From Mycobacterium heckeshornense (GTDB taxonomy: Bacteria > Actinomycetota > Actinomycetes > Mycobacteriales > Mycobacteriaceae), in the NCBI RefSeq assembly GCF_016592155.1, contig NZ_AP024237.1, positions 3,472,001 to 3,536,000 on the forward strand: a DNA stretch of 64,000 nt. Reading direction: 5' to 3'. Below, one piece after another: positions 18,692-31,427 of this stretch. The translations under genes were made by a program, and so were the position numbers. The stretch's first letter is position 1. Each line of letters begins with the position of its first letter. The notes below the pieces were generated by a model. That model did not search any database. It saw nothing but the letters and a program-made list of their open reading frames with translations, and was not told the origin of the DNA.

Positions 18692-19115
18692 CCGCCGTCG
18701 GGGCCGCTTTGATCGAGCGCCGACCGGGACCGCATACCAAGCGACCGGGCGTGTGAGTATTCCGTAACGACACCTTAACGGTGACATTTGCTTAACCAGA
18801 CTTTTACATGATCGCCGATCGCCCGCCGGCGCGTCGGCTCACGGAATTAAGTTCACCGACTCCGGCGATTGGGATATGGGCACCGCGCGAAATCTAACAC
18901 TCGGTCGCGGACGCCACCGGATGGGTGAAATGGGCGACCGCCGGAAGCAATTTGTTAAAAGTTCGTCCGCCGACGTTAAGAAGCAATTAACGCGCTAGGT
19001 TTTCCGCACTCGCTGCGCGAAGGTATAGCCGTGGATTCAATACCAACGATGATCGCATGGTGATCACCGCGGCCGACCCTCTTAACGGGTTCATCTATTT
19101 CCCCAGGAGAAATAC
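18692..19115 (+). other. 424-bp noncoding region upstream of the PE gene
   Basis: No gene is supported here. The stretch is A/T-rich for this genome and has several TTAAC/GTTAA words (about 18776, 18793, 18954, 18988). It ends with a strong ribosome-binding site AGGAGA 6 bp before the PE ATG. It is likely to be the promoter of the PE-PPE pair and a plausible site for a nucleoid-type regulator such as Lsr2 or EspR, which is inference only. Confidence 0.6.
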
Positions 19116-20005
19116 ATGTCGTTTGTGAAGACGCTGCCCGAGGCGCTCGCAGCGGCGTCGAGCCAGCTGGAGGGCCTGGGCACTTCGATGGCCGCCGAGA
19201 ACGCGGCCGCCGCCGGTCCGACCACAGCCATCGCCCCCGCAGCCTCCGACGAGGTCTCGGCGCTACAGGCGGGCATCTTTTCCACTTATGGCCAGCTCTA
19301 CCAGACGGCCAGCGCCCAAGCCCAGGCCATTCACCAGCAATTCGTCAGCCTCCTGGCGGCCAGCGCCGGGTCCTACGGGGAAACCGAAGCGGCCAACCAG
19401 GCGGTGGCCGCCTCGACCCCACTGACGGGCCTGGGCTCCCTGGTCGGGGCATCGTCGGCTGCCGCCCCGGCCGCGACACCAGCCACCGGCCTGGGCGACA
19501 TCCTTCAAGGTCTGGCCGATACGCTTGGCAGTTCACCGCTGAGCAGCCCCTTCGCCAACTTGATGAATATCCAGGTCGGCAACTGGGCCTCGGCGGGATC
19601 GGACCTGATCGGGATGGCCGGTGGCGGTCTGCTCACCGCGCTGCCCGAGGAGGCCGCCGAAGGCGGGCTGGAAGGCGGCCTGGCCGACCTCGCCGGTTCG
19701 GTCAGCCCGGCGGGGTCGGCGGTGCCGCCGCGCTGGGCGGGGCGCCGGTGGTGGCCGGGGTCGGGCAGGCATCGTCGGTCGGCGGCTTGTCCGTCCCGCC
19801 CAGTTGGGCCGGCGAAGCGTCGGCGGCCGGCACGCCGGTACGCTTGGCGGCTCACAGCTGGACCACTGCCGCACCGGACACCGCGCCGGTGGCCACCATG
19901 CCCGCCGGCATGCCGTCGGTCGCGTCGGCCGGTCGCGGCGGCTATGGCTTCGGCGCCCCGCGCTACGGTGTCAAACCCAAGGTCATGCCCAAACCGACCG
20001 TGTAG
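19116..20005 (+). pseudogene. PE-family protein gene with a 1-bp frameshift
   Basis: The N-terminal PE domain (MSFVKTLPEALAAASSQLEG) is complete over about 95 residues and has the type VII secretion motif YxxxE as YGETE just after it. At about 19712-19715 a run of four G, where five would keep frame, shifts the reading. The upstream frame then runs into Arg-rich nonsense. The downstream frame continues with GGAAALGGAPVVAGVG, GLSVPPSWAG and PRYGVKPKVMPKPTV to a stop at 20003-20005. Restoring one G gives a clean 296-aa protein. Its last about 90 residues are homologous to the C-terminus of the PPE protein next door. It may be genuine decay or an assembly error. Confidence 0.85.
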
Positions 20006-20076
20006 AAATTGAGCCGGCCAACGGTGTCCGGTAATCCCGATGCGCCACTGGATTTAAGAGACAGGATCTAAAGACA

Positions 20077-21270
20077 ATGTTTTTCGATTTCGCAGCGCGG
20101 CCCCCGGAAATCAATTCGGCGCTCATGTATTCCGGTGCCGGGGCGGGCCCGATGGTGGCCGCCGCCTCGGCGTTCAGCAACTTAAGCGGTGAGTTGAGCG
20201 CGACGGCGGCGTCCTACCAGTCGGTGATCTCACAGCTCACCGGCTCAGCCTGGCAGGGTCCGTCGGCCGCGGCCATGGCCGCCGCCGCCGAACCCTACAT
20301 CACCTGGCTGAATACGACCTCGGGACAACTGCTGCACGCGGCCTCACAGGCCATCGCATCGGCGGCCGCCTACGAGACCGCGTTTGCCGCCACGGTGCCG
20401 CCGCCGGTTATCGCCGCCAACCGGGCGCAGCTGGCGATGCTGGTGTCGACGAACGTCCTGGGACAAAACACCCCGGCGATCGCGGCCAACGAGGCGCAAT
20501 ACGCGGAAATGTGGGCCCAGGACGCCGCCGCAATGTACGGCTACGCGGCGTCCTCGGCGGGCGCCGCGCAGCTCGACCCCGTGACCCCGCCGGCGGACAC
20601 CACCAACCCGGCGGGTCTGGGCGCCCAGGCCGCCGCGGTCTCCAATGCCATGAGCACCAGCGCGACGACGTCGGGGCTCAACGGGGTGCTGTCCAGCCTC
20701 ACCAGCGCGCAAGGTGCGCTCGCCAACCCGCTCAGCCTGACCGCGAGCGCGAGCTCGGGAACCTCGATCTGGGACGGTTTGAACGCCCTGCTCAATACCG
20801 GCATCGTCTTCAACAGCATCAACTCCGCCGACGTCACGGCGTCGTGGTGCACGATGATGACGATCTCGGCCATGGCGACCCTGGGACATTTCATCAGCAA
20901 CGCCCCGGCGGGCGTCACCGTCGGCGACGTCACTCCCCTCGGCGCCGGCTTGGGCGGAGGAATCCTGGCGGGCGCGACCGCGCCCGCGGCCGGCGGCTTT
21001 GGTGGGGCGCCGGTAGCGGCGGGAATGGGCCAGGCCTCGTTGGTGGGCAGGTTGTCGGTGCCGGGCACCTGGTCCTCGGCCGTCCCGGCCGCCGGCGCCG
21101 CCACCGAGTTCGAGGGTTCGGGCTGGACCGTCGCTCCGGAAGAAATGCCGGTGGCCACGGTGCCGGCCGGGATGCCGTCGGTAGCGTCGGCTGGCCGCAG
21201 CGGCTACGGCTTCGGCACCCCGCGATACGGAGTCAAGCCCACCGTGATGCCCAAAACCGTCCTCGTGTAG
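20077..21270 (+). CDS. PPE-family protein, SVP subgroup
   Basis: Protein of 397 aa, expected to be exported by an ESX system as a heterodimer with its PE partner. The PPE domain (MFFDFAARPPEINSALMYSG) spans about residues 1-175 with PPE at 9-11 and the WxG turn in SAWQGPS. A variable middle follows. The C-terminal module has the SVP motif in GRLSVPGTWSS and ends GYGFGTPRYGVKPTVMPKTV. It lies 71 bp downstream of the PE gene, the usual operon order. The paired PE gene is frameshifted, which would affect pairing only after the PE domain. Confidence 0.94.
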   Translation: MFFDFAARPPEINSALMYSGAGAGPMVAAASAFSNLSGELSATAASYQSVISQLTGSAWQGPSAAAMAAAAEPYITWLNTTSGQLLHAASQAIASAAAYETAFAATVPPPVIAANRAQLAMLVSTNVLGQNTPAIAANEAQYAEMWAQDAAAMYGYAASSAGAAQLDPVTPPADTTNPAGLGAQAAAVSNAMSTSATTSGLNGVLSSLTSAQGALANPLSLTASASSGTSIWDGLNALLNTGIVFNSINSADVTASWCTMMTISAMATLGHFISNAPAGVTVGDVTPLGAGLGGGILAGATAPAAGGFGGAPVAAGMGQASLVGRLSVPGTWSSAVPAAGAATEFEGSGWTVAPEEMPVATVPAGMPSVASAGRSGYGFGTPRYGVKPTVMPKTVLV

Positions 21271-21278
21271 ACGAAGCC

Positions 21279-21300
21279 GACGGCCCGCGAGCCGGCCGTC
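21279..21300. terminator. Hairpin between convergent PPE gene and glnD
   Basis: Arms GACGGCC (21279-21285) and GGCCGTC (21294-21300) in the 41-bp gap between the two stops. Confidence 0.5.
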
Positions 21301-21311
21301 ACAGCCGGCCC

Positions 21312-23783
21312 TTAGTAGGCGTAGTCGACCGATCTGTCGACCACGGTGGTCTCCAAAACGGCGATGAGTTCCCGTTCCACCGCCGTTTGCACGTGCGCAT
21401 GGTCCTCGGCCGCGTCGATGGACGACCTGACGCAGAACACGTCGTCGACCATCGACCCCAGTGTGGTGACCTTCGCCCAGACGATGTCGGCGCCGGCACG
21501 CTCCAATGCTCCGGTCAGTAATGCGAGCAGCCCCGTCCGGTCGGACGTGCGGATTTCGACGACGAGATGGTCGGGCGTGCCACCGAACCACAGAATGCGT
21601 GGCGGCGCGGTCGGCCGATGGGCGGGCACCCCGGTCAGCACCTCCCCGACGGGCCTGCTGTCTTCGTCGGCCTCTCGCCGGTTGAGCATGCCCAGGATGT
21701 CGAGGTCGCCGGCCAGCGCAGCGACCAATTGCTGGCGCAGCAGCTCGGCCGCAGCCGGGGTGCCAAAAAGCGGCGACACCACGAATTCGTTGATTGCGGC
21801 GCCCTGGTGAACGTTCACGGCAGCGGAGTGCACTCGCAATGAGTTCAGCGCCAGCACGCCTGCGGCCTTCGACAGCAGTCCCCGCTGATCGGGGGCGATC
21901 ATCACAACGTGGTAGCGCGCACCGTCGCCCTGCCTGACCTCCACGTGCACCCCGTGGTCGCCGGCCCGCGAAAGATACTCCGGGTCAATGGGATCGGGCT
22001 GGGGCAAACGTTCCCCGGCCATCACGATGTGGCAACGGCGCACCAGCTCGCCGACGAGCGAGGCTTTCCAGTCACCCCACACCCCGGGGCCGGTGGCCAG
22101 CGCGTCGGCTTCCGTCATTGCGTGCAGCACGTCGAGCAGCACCGGATCTCCCCCGACGGCGTCGGCGACAGCCGCAATGGTCTGGGGATCCTTCAAGTCA
22201 CGGCGAGTGGCCGTCTTGACCAAGAGCAGGTGGTGGCGAACAAGTTTCGCCAGCATCGCCACGTCCGCCTGCCACATACCCAGGCGGGTCCCGATCGCAG
22301 TGGCCAACTCGGCACCGATCATGCTGTGGTCGCTGCCACGCCCCTTGCCGATGTCGTGCAGCAGTGCGCCAAGTATCAGAAGGTCCGGACGTGCCACGCG
22401 GGTCGTGAAAGCACTTGCCTGTACGGCAGTTTCGACCAGATGACGATCCACGGTCCAGGTATGGATCACGTCGCGGGGTGGTAAGTCGCGCACGGCAGTC
22501 CACTCGGGCAGCACCCGGGCCCACAGCCCGACGCGGTCGAGCGATTCAATCGTCGAAATCGTGGTCGGCCCCGCGCTGAGCAGAACCAACAGGTCGTCCA
22601 GCATCTCCGGCGGCCACGGGGCAGGCAACTCGGGTGCGGCGTCGGCGAGTCGGCTCAGCGTGGCGGCCGCGATGGGCAAACCGGAGACGGCCGAGGCAGC
22701 GGCCACTCGCAGCAGCAGGCCGGGATCGCGTTCCGGTCGGGCGTCGCGGGCCAGCACGACCTCGCCGGCGTACTCGACGACGCCTTCATCCAGTGGTCGG
22801 CGGCGTCGCCGCCGCAACGCCGACATACCGCGCCGCGGCAGCGAATTGGCGGCGGTTCGTAACGCGGCGTCGACGTGGTAGCTGATCGTGCGCCCAGCGT
22901 CGGACAACATGCGCGCCAGGTCAAACCTGTCGCCGAGCTGCAGCGCCGAACTGATGTCGTCGGCGTACTGGGCCAGCAGCACGTCATGCCCGCGGCCGGA
23001 TACCCGGTGCAGTTCGGTGCGCACGTCGACCAGTGCGCGACGGGCATGGTCCACTGAACCGGCCGGGACCTCGGGGGTGCGGATCGCCTGGCGATCCGCG
23101 AGCTGCGCGATCGCGAGCCCATCGAGCAACTGGATGTCGCGCAGGCCACCGCGGCCGAACTTCAGATCCGGTTCGACGCGGTGCGCTATCTCGCCGGTGC
23201 GCTGCCAGCGGGCCCGGGTGGCCTCGACGAGCTCACCGAATCGCGAACGGATTCCGCTCCTCCACTGTCGGCGAACCCCGTCGACCAGATGCGCCGACAG
23301 GGCCAGATCGCCGGCAATGTGGCGTGCTTCCAGCATCGCCAGACCCGACGAGATGTCCGCACCGGCGATTTGCAGTGCCTCGGCGACAGTGCGCACGCAA
23401 TGGTCAAGACGAATGTTGGCGTCCCACAGCGGATACCACAACAGGTCGGCGACCCTGCCGACGACGTCGGCGGGCATGTTGTTGTGCAACAACATCAGGT
23501 CCAGATCGGAGTGCGGCAGCAGCTCGCGTCGGCCCAACGATCCCGTGGCGACGATAGCGAAGCCGCTGTGTTGCGTGACGCCGATCTGGGCCGCCTTCGT
23601 CGTCAACCAGGACTCGTGCAGCTCCTGCCAAGCCCTTCGCAATGCCGCGGCATTGTGGTCGCGTGGACCGCGGGCAAGCAGCCGCTCCCGCGCTGCGACC
23701 AAATCAGTTGCCGGACAGGCACTTCCAGCGGCCGTACCCTCCCACCGAGAGTCGGGGACAGCACCCAGCCTGCGCGGTCTCAT
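21312..23783 (-). CDS. glnD: PII uridylyltransferase/adenylyltransferase-type enzyme GlnD
   Basis: Bifunctional nitrogen sensor that modifies and demodifies the PII protein. 823 aa. The nucleotidyltransferase domain has [20 protein letters not shown] near residue 80. The HD hydrolase domain has [19 protein letters not shown] near 445. Two C-terminal ACT domains follow ([18 protein letters not shown] near 625 and [19 protein letters not shown] near 745). In actinobacteria this enzyme adenylylates rather than uridylylates PII. It is the last gene of amt-glnB-glnD. Start ATG 23783; the first about 25 residues are not conserved, so a later start is possible. Confidence 0.95.
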   Translation of the reverse strand: MRPRRLGAVPDSRWEGTAAGSACPATDLVAARERLLARGPRDHNAAALRRAWQELHESWLTTKAAQIGVTQHSGFAIVATGSLGRRELLPHSDLDLMLLHNNMPADVVGRVADLLWYPLWDANIRLDHCVRTVAEALQIAGADISSGLAMLEARHIAGDLALSAHLVDGVRRQWRSGIRSRFGELVEATRARWQRTGEIAHRVEPDLKFGRGGLRDIQLLDGLAIAQLADRQAIRTPEVPAGSVDHARRALVDVRTELHRVSGRGHDVLLAQYADDISSALQLGDRFDLARMLSDAGRTISYHVDAALRTAANSLPRRGMSALRRRRRRPLDEGVVEYAGEVVLARDARPERDPGLLLRVAAASAVSGLPIAAATLSRLADAAPELPAPWPPEMLDDLLVLLSAGPTTISTIESLDRVGLWARVLPEWTAVRDLPPRDVIHTWTVDRHLVETAVQASAFTTRVARPDLLILGALLHDIGKGRGSDHSMIGAELATAIGTRLGMWQADVAMLAKLVRHHLLLVKTATRRDLKDPQTIAAVADAVGGDPVLLDVLHAMTEADALATGPGVWGDWKASLVGELVRRCHIVMAGERLPQPDPIDPEYLSRAGDHGVHVEVRQGDGARYHVVMIAPDQRGLLSKAAGVLALNSLRVHSAAVNVHQGAAINEFVVSPLFGTPAAAELLRQQLVAALAGDLDILGMLNRREADEDSRPVGEVLTGVPAHRPTAPPRILWFGGTPDHLVVEIRTSDRTGLLALLTGALERAGADIVWAKVTTLGSMVDDVFCVRSSIDAAEDHAHVQTAVERELIAVLETTVVDRSVDYAY

Positions 23784-23793
23784 GCTATCCGGC

Positions 23794-23851
23794 CGAGCAG
23801 AGGCAAAGGCTCCTGAAAGCGGGTGGAATCGGGTACCTTTGCGTCTGCTCG
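23794..23851. terminator. Hairpin between glnB and glnD with recurrent GAGCAGA arm
   Basis: Left arm from 23794 (CGAGCAGAGGCAAAGG...) pairs with right arm 23832-23851 (...CCTTTGCGTCTGCTCG) with a few mismatches. It lies between glnB and glnD on the same strand, so it may lower glnD expression relative to amt-glnB. Confidence 0.5.
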
Positions 23852-23870
23852 CGCATGCTCGCCGTAGATC

Positions 23871-25590
<1,720 letters not shown>

Positions 25591-25688
25591 TCGACATCAC
25601 CTCCGGTCGGCGCAGCCCCGGCCGCCAATCGTGACCGATGACCTTGTCAGACAATGCGCAAAAGTTGTTGCGGCGTTAGTGCCTCAAC

Positions 25689-25704
25689 GTTTCGCCGAAG
25701 TTAC
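25689..25704 (-). promoter_or_regulatory. GlnR box upstream of amt-glnB-glnD
   Basis: On the minus strand the sequence reads GTAAC-TTCGGC-GAAAC, an exact fit to the actinobacterial GlnR consensus gTnAC-n6-GaAAC. It lies about 100 bp upstream of the amt start. GlnR is the OmpR-type activator of nitrogen-limitation genes, and amt-glnB-glnD is a known target operon in actinobacteria. Confidence 0.85.
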
Positions 25705-25726
25705 GTGATTCTCACCGGATCCAGCG

Positions 25727-26983
25727 TCAACCGAGCAGGGCGTCGACGAACGCCGCCGGCTCAAAGGGGGCGAGGTCGTCGGGCCCTTCACCGAGCCCGA
25801 CCAGTTTCACCGGTACCCCGAGTTCCTGTTGCACCCGGAAAACGATGCCGCCCTTGGCTGTTCCGTCCAGCTTGGTCAGCACCGCGCCGGTGATGTCGAC
25901 GACGTCGGCGAATACCCGGGCCTGCGCCAGGCCGTTCTGGCCGATGGTGGCGTCGAGCACCAGCAATACCTCGTCGACGGCCGCACGGCGGGTCACCACG
26001 CGCTTGACTTTGCCGAGCTCGTCCATCAGCCCGGTTTTGGTGTGCAACCGACCGGCGGTGTCGATGACGACGACGTCGGCGCCGGTGGCGATGCCCTTGT
26101 CGACCGCGTCGTAGGCCACCGAGGCAGGGTCGGCGCCCTCGGCGCCCCGCACCACCTCAGCGCCCACCCGCGCGGCCCAGGTTTGCAGCTGATCGGCCGC
26201 CGCGGCCCGGAAGGTATCGGCGGCGCCGAGCACGACCCGCCGACCGTCGGCCACCAGCACCCGCGCCAGCTTGCCGACGGTGGTGGTTTTCCCGGTGCCG
26301 TTGACGCCGACGACGAGCAGCACCGACGGGTGGTCGGCGTGCGGCAGCGCGCGGATCGAGCGGTCCAGCTCCGGCCGCAGCTCGGCGATCAAGACCTCGC
26401 GCAGCACGGCGCGGGCGTCGGTTGCGGTGCGCACGCTGCCGTGGGCCAGTCGGCTGCGCAGCTGCGACACCACCGATGCGGTGGCCGCCGGGCCGAGGTC
26501 GGCCACCAGCAGGTTGTCCTCGACGTCCTGCCAGGAGTCGTCGTCGAGGTCGCCACCGCCGAGCAGGCCGAGCATGCTGCGGCCCAGGGCGTTCTGCGAT
26601 CGGGCGAGCCGGCCGCGCAGTCGTTCCAGCCGCCCTTCGGGTGGGGCGATGGCGCTGACGTCGGCAGCGACGGGCCGCGCCGGCACGTGCTCGGGCAGTT
26701 GGACGTCGGCGATCGACCGCTTGGCGGCGTCGCGCGCACCGGTTGCGTCGTCGCCCACACCGGGCAGCACCGCGGTGTCGAGGCCCTGCGGCGATGTCCC
26801 TTGGGTGAACGCGATGCCCGACGACGTGGTGTATCCGCCGGCACGATCGCCGACACCGCCCTGCTCACGGGCCGACAGGCGGATCCGCCGACGCCGGTAG
26901 CGCGTCAGGCCCACGATCAGCACAGCGGCGACCACCAGCGCCGCGACACCCGCAACGACGATCCACACAGCGTCGGACACCAT
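25727..26983 (-). CDS. ftsY: Signal recognition particle receptor FtsY
   Basis: SRP receptor GTPase of 418 aa. It has an N-terminal membrane segment at about residues 5-27 (VWIVVAGVAALVVAAVLIVGL), then a charged A domain. The NG domain has VVGVNGTGKTTTVGKLARV near residue 216, DTFRAAAADQL, VVIDTAGRLHTKTGLMDEL near 300, TKLDGTAKGGI near 370 and GLGEGPDDLAPF at the end. The N-terminal membrane anchor is typical of actinobacteria. It lies 10 bp downstream of smc, the same order as in M. tuberculosis. Confidence 0.96.
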   Translation of the reverse strand: MVSDAVWIVVAGVAALVVAAVLIVGLTRYRRRRIRLSAREQGGVGDRAGGYTTSSGIAFTQGTSPQGLDTAVLPGVGDDATGARDAAKRSIADVQLPEHVPARPVAADVSAIAPPEGRLERLRGRLARSQNALGRSMLGLLGGGDLDDDSWQDVEDNLLVADLGPAATASVVSQLRSRLAHGSVRTATDARAVLREVLIAELRPELDRSIRALPHADHPSVLLVVGVNGTGKTTTVGKLARVLVADGRRVVLGAADTFRAAAADQLQTWAARVGAEVVRGAEGADPASVAYDAVDKGIATGADVVVIDTAGRLHTKTGLMDELGKVKRVVTRRAAVDEVLLVLDATIGQNGLAQARVFADVVDITGAVLTKLDGTAKGGIVFRVQQELGVPVKLVGLGEGPDDLAPFEPAAFVDALLG

Positions 26984-26993
26984 GTACTCCTGG

Positions 26994-29900
26994 TTATCGT
27001 GAGCTGCCGACGAGTTGGTCCACCCGCTGGCCGCGCATCCGCTGCGAGATCACTGTGGTGATGCCGTCGTCGCGCATGGTCACGCCGTAGAGGGTGTCGG
27101 CCACTTCCATGGTGGGCTTTTGATGCGTGATGATGATGATCTGCGAGCGCTCCCGCAATTCTTCGAACAGCCCGAGCAGCCGCTGCAGGTTCACATCGTC
27201 GAGCGCCGCCTCCACCTCGTCCATGACATAGAACGGCGAGGGCCGGGCCCGGAAGATCGCGACCAGCATCGCGACCGCGGTCAGCGCCTTCTCGCCACCG
27301 GATAGCAACGACAGCCGTTTGACCTTCTTGCCGGGCGGCCGGGCCTCGACTTCGATGCCGGTGGTGAGCATGTCGTCGGGATCGGTCAACCGCAGCCGGC
27401 CTTCCCCGCCGGGGAACAGCGCGGCGAACACCGCGCGGAACTCGCGTTCCACGTCGGCGAACGCCTCGGTGAACACTTGCAGGATGCGGGCGTCGACGTC
27501 GGCGATGACGTTGAGCAGGTCCTTGCGCGCGGCCTTGACGTCTTCGAGCTGAGTGGACAGAAAGTTGTAGCGCTCCTCCAGCGCGGCGTACTCCTCCAGC
27601 GCCAGCGGGTTGACCCGGCCCAGCTCGGCCAGCTCCCGTTCGGCGCGCCTGGCCCGGCGTTCCTGGGTGGGCCGGTCGAACGGCATCGGTGCCGGTGGGG
27701 TGACCTGTTCGCCGCGTTCACGGGCCTGCTCGTACTCGGCCAGCTCCAGCTCGGTGGGTGCCAGCGGAACCTGCGGACCGTATTCGGCGACCAGGTCGTC
27801 GGGCGCCATGCCGAACTGCTCGAGCACCATCTGCTCCAGCTGTTCGATGCGCAGCGCCGCCTCCGCCTTGGCCACCTCGTCGCGGTGCAGCGCCTCGGTG
27901 AGCGCCGCGATGCGGGTACGCAGCGCATCCACCTCCTCACGAACCGCGGCCATTGCCGCCGAATGCTGTTGGCGCTCAACCGCCAACGCGTCGCGGCGAC
28001 GCGAGGCGGCATTGACGACCTGGCTCAGCCGCCCGGCCAGCAACCGTCCGCAAAAAGCTACCGCCTCGGCGACCGCTGCCGCATGCTCTCGGGCAGCGCG
28101 GGCCTGTTGCGCACGCAGCCGTGCCTCACGCTCGGCGGCGGCGGCTCGACGCAGTGAATCCGCCCGCCCCCGAACAGCATTGGCGCGTTCTTCGGCGGTG
28201 CGCACCGCCAGGCGGGCTTCCACGTCGTCGGCGCGGGCGGTTTCCAACCGGCTGCGCTCCGTGGCGATCTGCTGCCGGTCGACGGGGCCGGTCGCGGACA
28301 CGGCTTGGGTCTGCTCGGCGTTGCGCAGCCGGGACTCCAATTCGGTGAGCTCTTCGACCGTCTGCGCGCGGCCGGTCTCTAATTCCTCGCGCTGCCGCAG
28401 CAGCCGGGCCCACTCCTCCTCGGCGGCGCGGGCATCCTGGCCGAGCCGACCAAGCTGCTCGTAGATGGCCGAGATCGCGGCATCCGACTCGTTAAGCGCA
28501 GCCAGCGCCTGCTCGGCGGCGTCCTGGCGGGCGGCTTGCTCGGTCAGCGCGCCGGCCAGCGCGGCGCTGAGCTCATTGGCCTGGGCCTCCGCGGTGGCCA
28601 GCTCGGCGCGGGCCTTCTCGATTTCGGAGGTGAGCTCCAGCGTCGACGGCTTGCGATCCGAACCGCCGCTGACCCACCCGGCGCCGACCAGATCACCGTC
28701 AAGAGTCGCCGCGCGCAGCTGCGGGTGCGCCGCGACCAGGTCAAGCGCATGGGACAAGTCGGCGACCACGGCGACGCCGGAGAGCATCGCGATCATGGCG
28801 CCGCGCAGCCGCGGCGGCGCCTCGACGAGGTCGAGCGCCCAGCGTGCGCCGTCGGGCAGGCGGTGGGTCGCGCGCGCCGGATCATCGGTGGCCGGCCAAT
28901 CGCCCAGCACGATGGCCGCCCGCCCGGCGTCGGCTTCCTTGAGCGCGGTCACCGCTGCCCGGGCCGCACCCAGACTGTCGGCGGCCAGCGCGTCAGCGGC
29001 CGCCCCGAGCACCGCGGCCAGCGCCGTCTCGTAGCCCGGGCGCACCTTGATCAGCTTCGCGATCGACCCGAAAAGCCCTGCGCTGCTGTGGTTTCGACTG
29101 AGCCACGCGGTGCCGTCCTTGCGTTCGAGACTGACCGACAGTGCGTCGATGCGGGCACGCAGCGACGCGACCTGCCGTTCGGCGCCGCGCTCGGCGGCCT
29201 GCAACTCGGCGACCCGCTCGTCGGCCAGCCGCAGCGCGGCGACCATCCGCTCGTGATGCTCGTCGAGGCCGACCTCACCCTGATCCAATTCCCCGACCCG
29301 GGCCTGCACGGTTTCGAATTCGGCCTGCGCCTGCTGGGCACGCGCGGCTGCCTCGTCGATGCGTTGGGACAAAGTCGCGATGCTGTCATCGATCGATTCC
29401 ACCCGCGCGCGCATGGTCTCGACCTGACCGGCCAGCCGCGCCAGCCCCTCACGCCGGTCGGCCTCCGCACGGACCGCTGCCAGGTGTGCCTTTTCGGCAT
29501 CGGCGAGGCTGCGTTCCCGCTCGGCAAGTTCGGCCCGCGCCGCCTCCAGCCGGCCCCGTGCCGCCGCCAACTCCGCCAACAGCTGCCGCTCGTGCACCGC
29601 CACCTGCTCGGCCTCCGCCTCCAGCGCGTCGGGGTCGGCCCCGCCGGTGGTCGGCGGCTCGACATCGAGGCGCTGGGCGCGCTCGTCGGCGATGCGCACC
29701 GTGGCGCCCACCCGTTCGGCCAGGGCGGACAGCCGAAACCAGATCTGCTGGGCCGATTCGGCGCGTTCGGAAAGGCGGGCCAACGCGTCCTCTTCCGCTG
29801 CCAGCTCTTCGGAAGCCGCGGCGAGCCGGGCGGAGGCTTCGTCATGCTCGCGGCGCAGTGCCGCCTCGGCGTGGCTGGTGTCTTGCAGCTCGGCCCGACG

Positions 29901-30608
29901 GGTGACGATGTCGTCGGCGGCCAGCCGCAGCCGGGCATCACGCAGGTCGGCCTGGATGCTCTGCGCGCGGCGGGCGACTTCGGCCTGCCGGCCCAGCGGT
30001 TTGAGCTGACGGCGCAATTCGGTGGTCAGGTCGGTGAGCCGGACCAGGTTTGCTGACATCGCGTCGAGTTTGCGGAGAGCTTTTTCCTTGCGCTTGCGGT
30101 GCTTGAGCACCCCGGCGGCTTCCTCAATGAACGCGCGGCGGTCTTCGGGGCGGGATTGCAGGATTTCCTCCAGCTTGCCCTGCCCGACAATGACATGCAT
30201 CTCGCGGCCGATGCCCGAGTCGGAGAGCAGCTCCTGCACGTCCAGCAAACGGCAACTGCTGCCGTTGATTTCGTACTCGCTGGCACCATCGCGGAACATC
30301 CGACGAGTGATCGACACTTCGGAATATTCGATCGGCAATGCGTTGTCGGAGTTGTCGATGGTGACGGTGACCTCGGCGCGGCCCAGGGGTGGACGCGAGG
30401 AAGTCCCCGCGAAGATGACGTCTTCCATCTTGCCGCCGCGCAAGGTTTTGGCTCCCTGCTCGCCCATCACCCAGGCCAGCGCGTCGACCACGTTGGATTT
30501 ACCCGAGCCGTTAGGACCCACCACCGCGGTGATGCCCGGCTCGAACCGCAGAGTCGTCGGTGAGGCGAAGGACTTGAAGCCCTTCAGCGTCAGACTCTTG
30601 AGGTACAC
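26994..30608 (-). CDS. smc: Chromosome partition protein SMC
   Basis: ATPase of 1204 aa that organises and segregates the chromosome with ScpA and ScpB. The head has the Walker A motif [18 protein letters not shown] near residue 32. Long coiled coils flank a hinge at about 500-660 ([20 protein letters not shown]). The C-terminal head has [17 protein letters not shown] and the Walker [16 protein letters not shown]. Start set at GTG 30608 ([15 protein letters not shown]), the family start; the frame is open about 70 codons further up through acyP DNA, but that is not coding. Confidence 0.97.
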   Translation of the reverse strand: MYLKSLTLKGFKSFASPTTLRFEPGITAVVGPNGSGKSNVVDALAWVMGEQGAKTLRGGKMEDVIFAGTSSRPPLGRAEVTVTIDNSDNALPIEYSEVSITRRMFRDGASEYEINGSSCRLLDVQELLSDSGIGREMHVIVGQGKLEEILQSRPEDRRAFIEEAAGVLKHRKRKEKALRKLDAMSANLVRLTDLTTELRRQLKPLGRQAEVARRAQSIQADLRDARLRLAADDIVTRRAELQDTSHAEAALRREHDEASARLAAASEELAAEEDALARLSERAESAQQIWFRLSALAERVGATVRIADERAQRLDVEPPTTGGADPDALEAEAEQVAVHERQLLAELAAARGRLEAARAELAERERSLADAEKAHLAAVRAEADRREGLARLAGQVETMRARVESIDDSIATLSQRIDEAAARAQQAQAEFETVQARVGELDQGEVGLDEHHERMVAALRLADERVAELQAAERGAERQVASLRARIDALSVSLERKDGTAWLSRNHSSAGLFGSIAKLIKVRPGYETALAAVLGAAADALAADSLGAARAAVTALKEADAGRAAIVLGDWPATDDPARATHRLPDGARWALDLVEAPPRLRGAMIAMLSGVAVVADLSHALDLVAAHPQLRAATLDGDLVGAGWVSGGSDRKPSTLELTSEIEKARAELATAEAQANELSAALAGALTEQAARQDAAEQALAALNESDAAISAIYEQLGRLGQDARAAEEEWARLLRQREELETGRAQTVEELTELESRLRNAEQTQAVSATGPVDRQQIATERSRLETARADDVEARLAVRTAEERANAVRGRADSLRRAAAAEREARLRAQQARAAREHAAAVAEAVAFCGRLLAGRLSQVVNAASRRRDALAVERQQHSAAMAAVREEVDALRTRIAALTEALHRDEVAKAEAALRIEQLEQMVLEQFGMAPDDLVAEYGPQVPLAPTELELAEYEQARERGEQVTPPAPMPFDRPTQERRARRAERELAELGRVNPLALEEYAALEERYNFLSTQLEDVKAARKDLLNVIADVDARILQVFTEAFADVEREFRAVFAALFPGGEGRLRLTDPDDMLTTGIEVEARPPGKKVKRLSLLSGGEKALTAVAMLVAIFRARPSPFYVMDEVEAALDDVNLQRLLGLFEELRERSQIIIITHQKPTMEVADTLYGVTMRDDGITTVISQRMRGQRVDQLVGSSR

Positions 30609-30645
30609 GACGTGCCAGACTACCGCTCGATCGGGCCGACACCGG

Positions 30646-30927
30646 TTAGCGCGCGCTGAATCCGGGGATGTCCTCGACCTGTTCTGACCACTCGACGTCG
30701 ACGGCGTCCACCCGACCGGGTGTGTCGCCGCTTCGTAGCAGGTCAAGCAGCTGTTGGCAGGTGTCGCGGGATCCCTGAGCGACGACCAGCACCCGTCCGT
30801 CGAGGCGGTTGGCGACATAGCCGGTCAGCCCCAGCTCCAGCGCCCGGGAGCGGGTCCACCAGCGGAAGCCGACTCCCTGCACCCGCCCGCGGATCAGCGC
30901 GGTGAGGCGAACCTCAGGCTCCGACAT
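30646..30927 (-). CDS. acyP: Acylphosphatase
   Basis: Small enzyme of 93 aa that hydrolyses the carboxyl-phosphate bond of acyl phosphates. The active-site Arg is in [12 protein letters not shown] (about residues 14-25) and the catalytic Asn in [12 protein letters not shown]. Starts at ATG 30927 and overlaps the end of the OsmC-like gene by 14 bp. It lies immediately upstream of smc, the same order as Rv2922A in M. tuberculosis. Confidence 0.95.
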   Translation of the reverse strand: MSEPEVRLTALIRGRVQGVGFRWWTRSRALELGLTGYVANRLDGRVLVVAQGSRDTCQQLLDLLRSGDTPGRVDAVDVEWSEQVEDIPGFSAR

Positions 30928-31327
30928 CGGCGATCCCGAATTTCACCGTGGTACCGGATTTCAGGGTGCGGCCGACGGTGCAGGACTGATCGACGGCCCG
31001 GTTGACGACGACCAGCAGGCGCCCTGCTTCAGCAGCGGTCAACCCGGACAGGTCGACCTCGAGCGTCTCCTCCAGCAGCGGATAGCGCTCGTGCCGGCGA
31101 TCGGCCGCCCCAGACACCCGGATGGTCGTCTTGTAGTCGTCGCCGAGGCGCCGAGCCAGCGGCTGGTCGCTGGCCATCCCGCTGCAGGCGGCGAGCGCAA
31201 TCTTGAGCAGCTCGCCAGGAGTGAAGACACCGTCGACGTCCTCGGAACCGACGAGTACCCGCGCGCCGCGCGAGCTGTGCCCGGTATAGCGGCGCACCCC
31301 GGTGCGTTCGACCCACAGTTGCGTCAT
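30914..31327 (-). CDS. OsmC/Ohr-family peroxide-reducing protein (Rv2923c ortholog)
   Basis: Protein of 137 aa in the OsmC family, which reduces organic hydroperoxides with two cysteines. Both are visible: LAACSGMASDQ (about residue 49) and DQSCTVGRTL (about 115). ATG 31327 (MTQLWVERTG) is used because the family begins there; the frame remains open 25 codons upstream. It overlaps acyP at its 3' end. The cellular reductant is not shown by the sequence. Confidence 0.9.
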   Translation of the reverse strand: MTQLWVERTGVRRYTGHSSRGARVLVGSEDVDGVFTPGELLKIALAACSGMASDQPLARRLGDDYKTTIRVSGAADRRHERYPLLEETLEVDLSGLTAAEAGRLLVVVNRAVDQSCTVGRTLKSGTTVKFGIADVGA

Positions 31328-31427
31328 GGGTTCTTTCTTACCGCGCCGTATGGCCTGCGCGAGCGGGCGCCGCTGGACGCCCGGTACAGCGCGGCGGCGC
31401 ACGACGCGCCCGAGCGCGTGGGAAGGG

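Noticed and set aside
28536..30056. A 506-codon plus-strand frame inside smc
   Set aside because: Antisense shadow of the SMC coiled-coil region; composition only.
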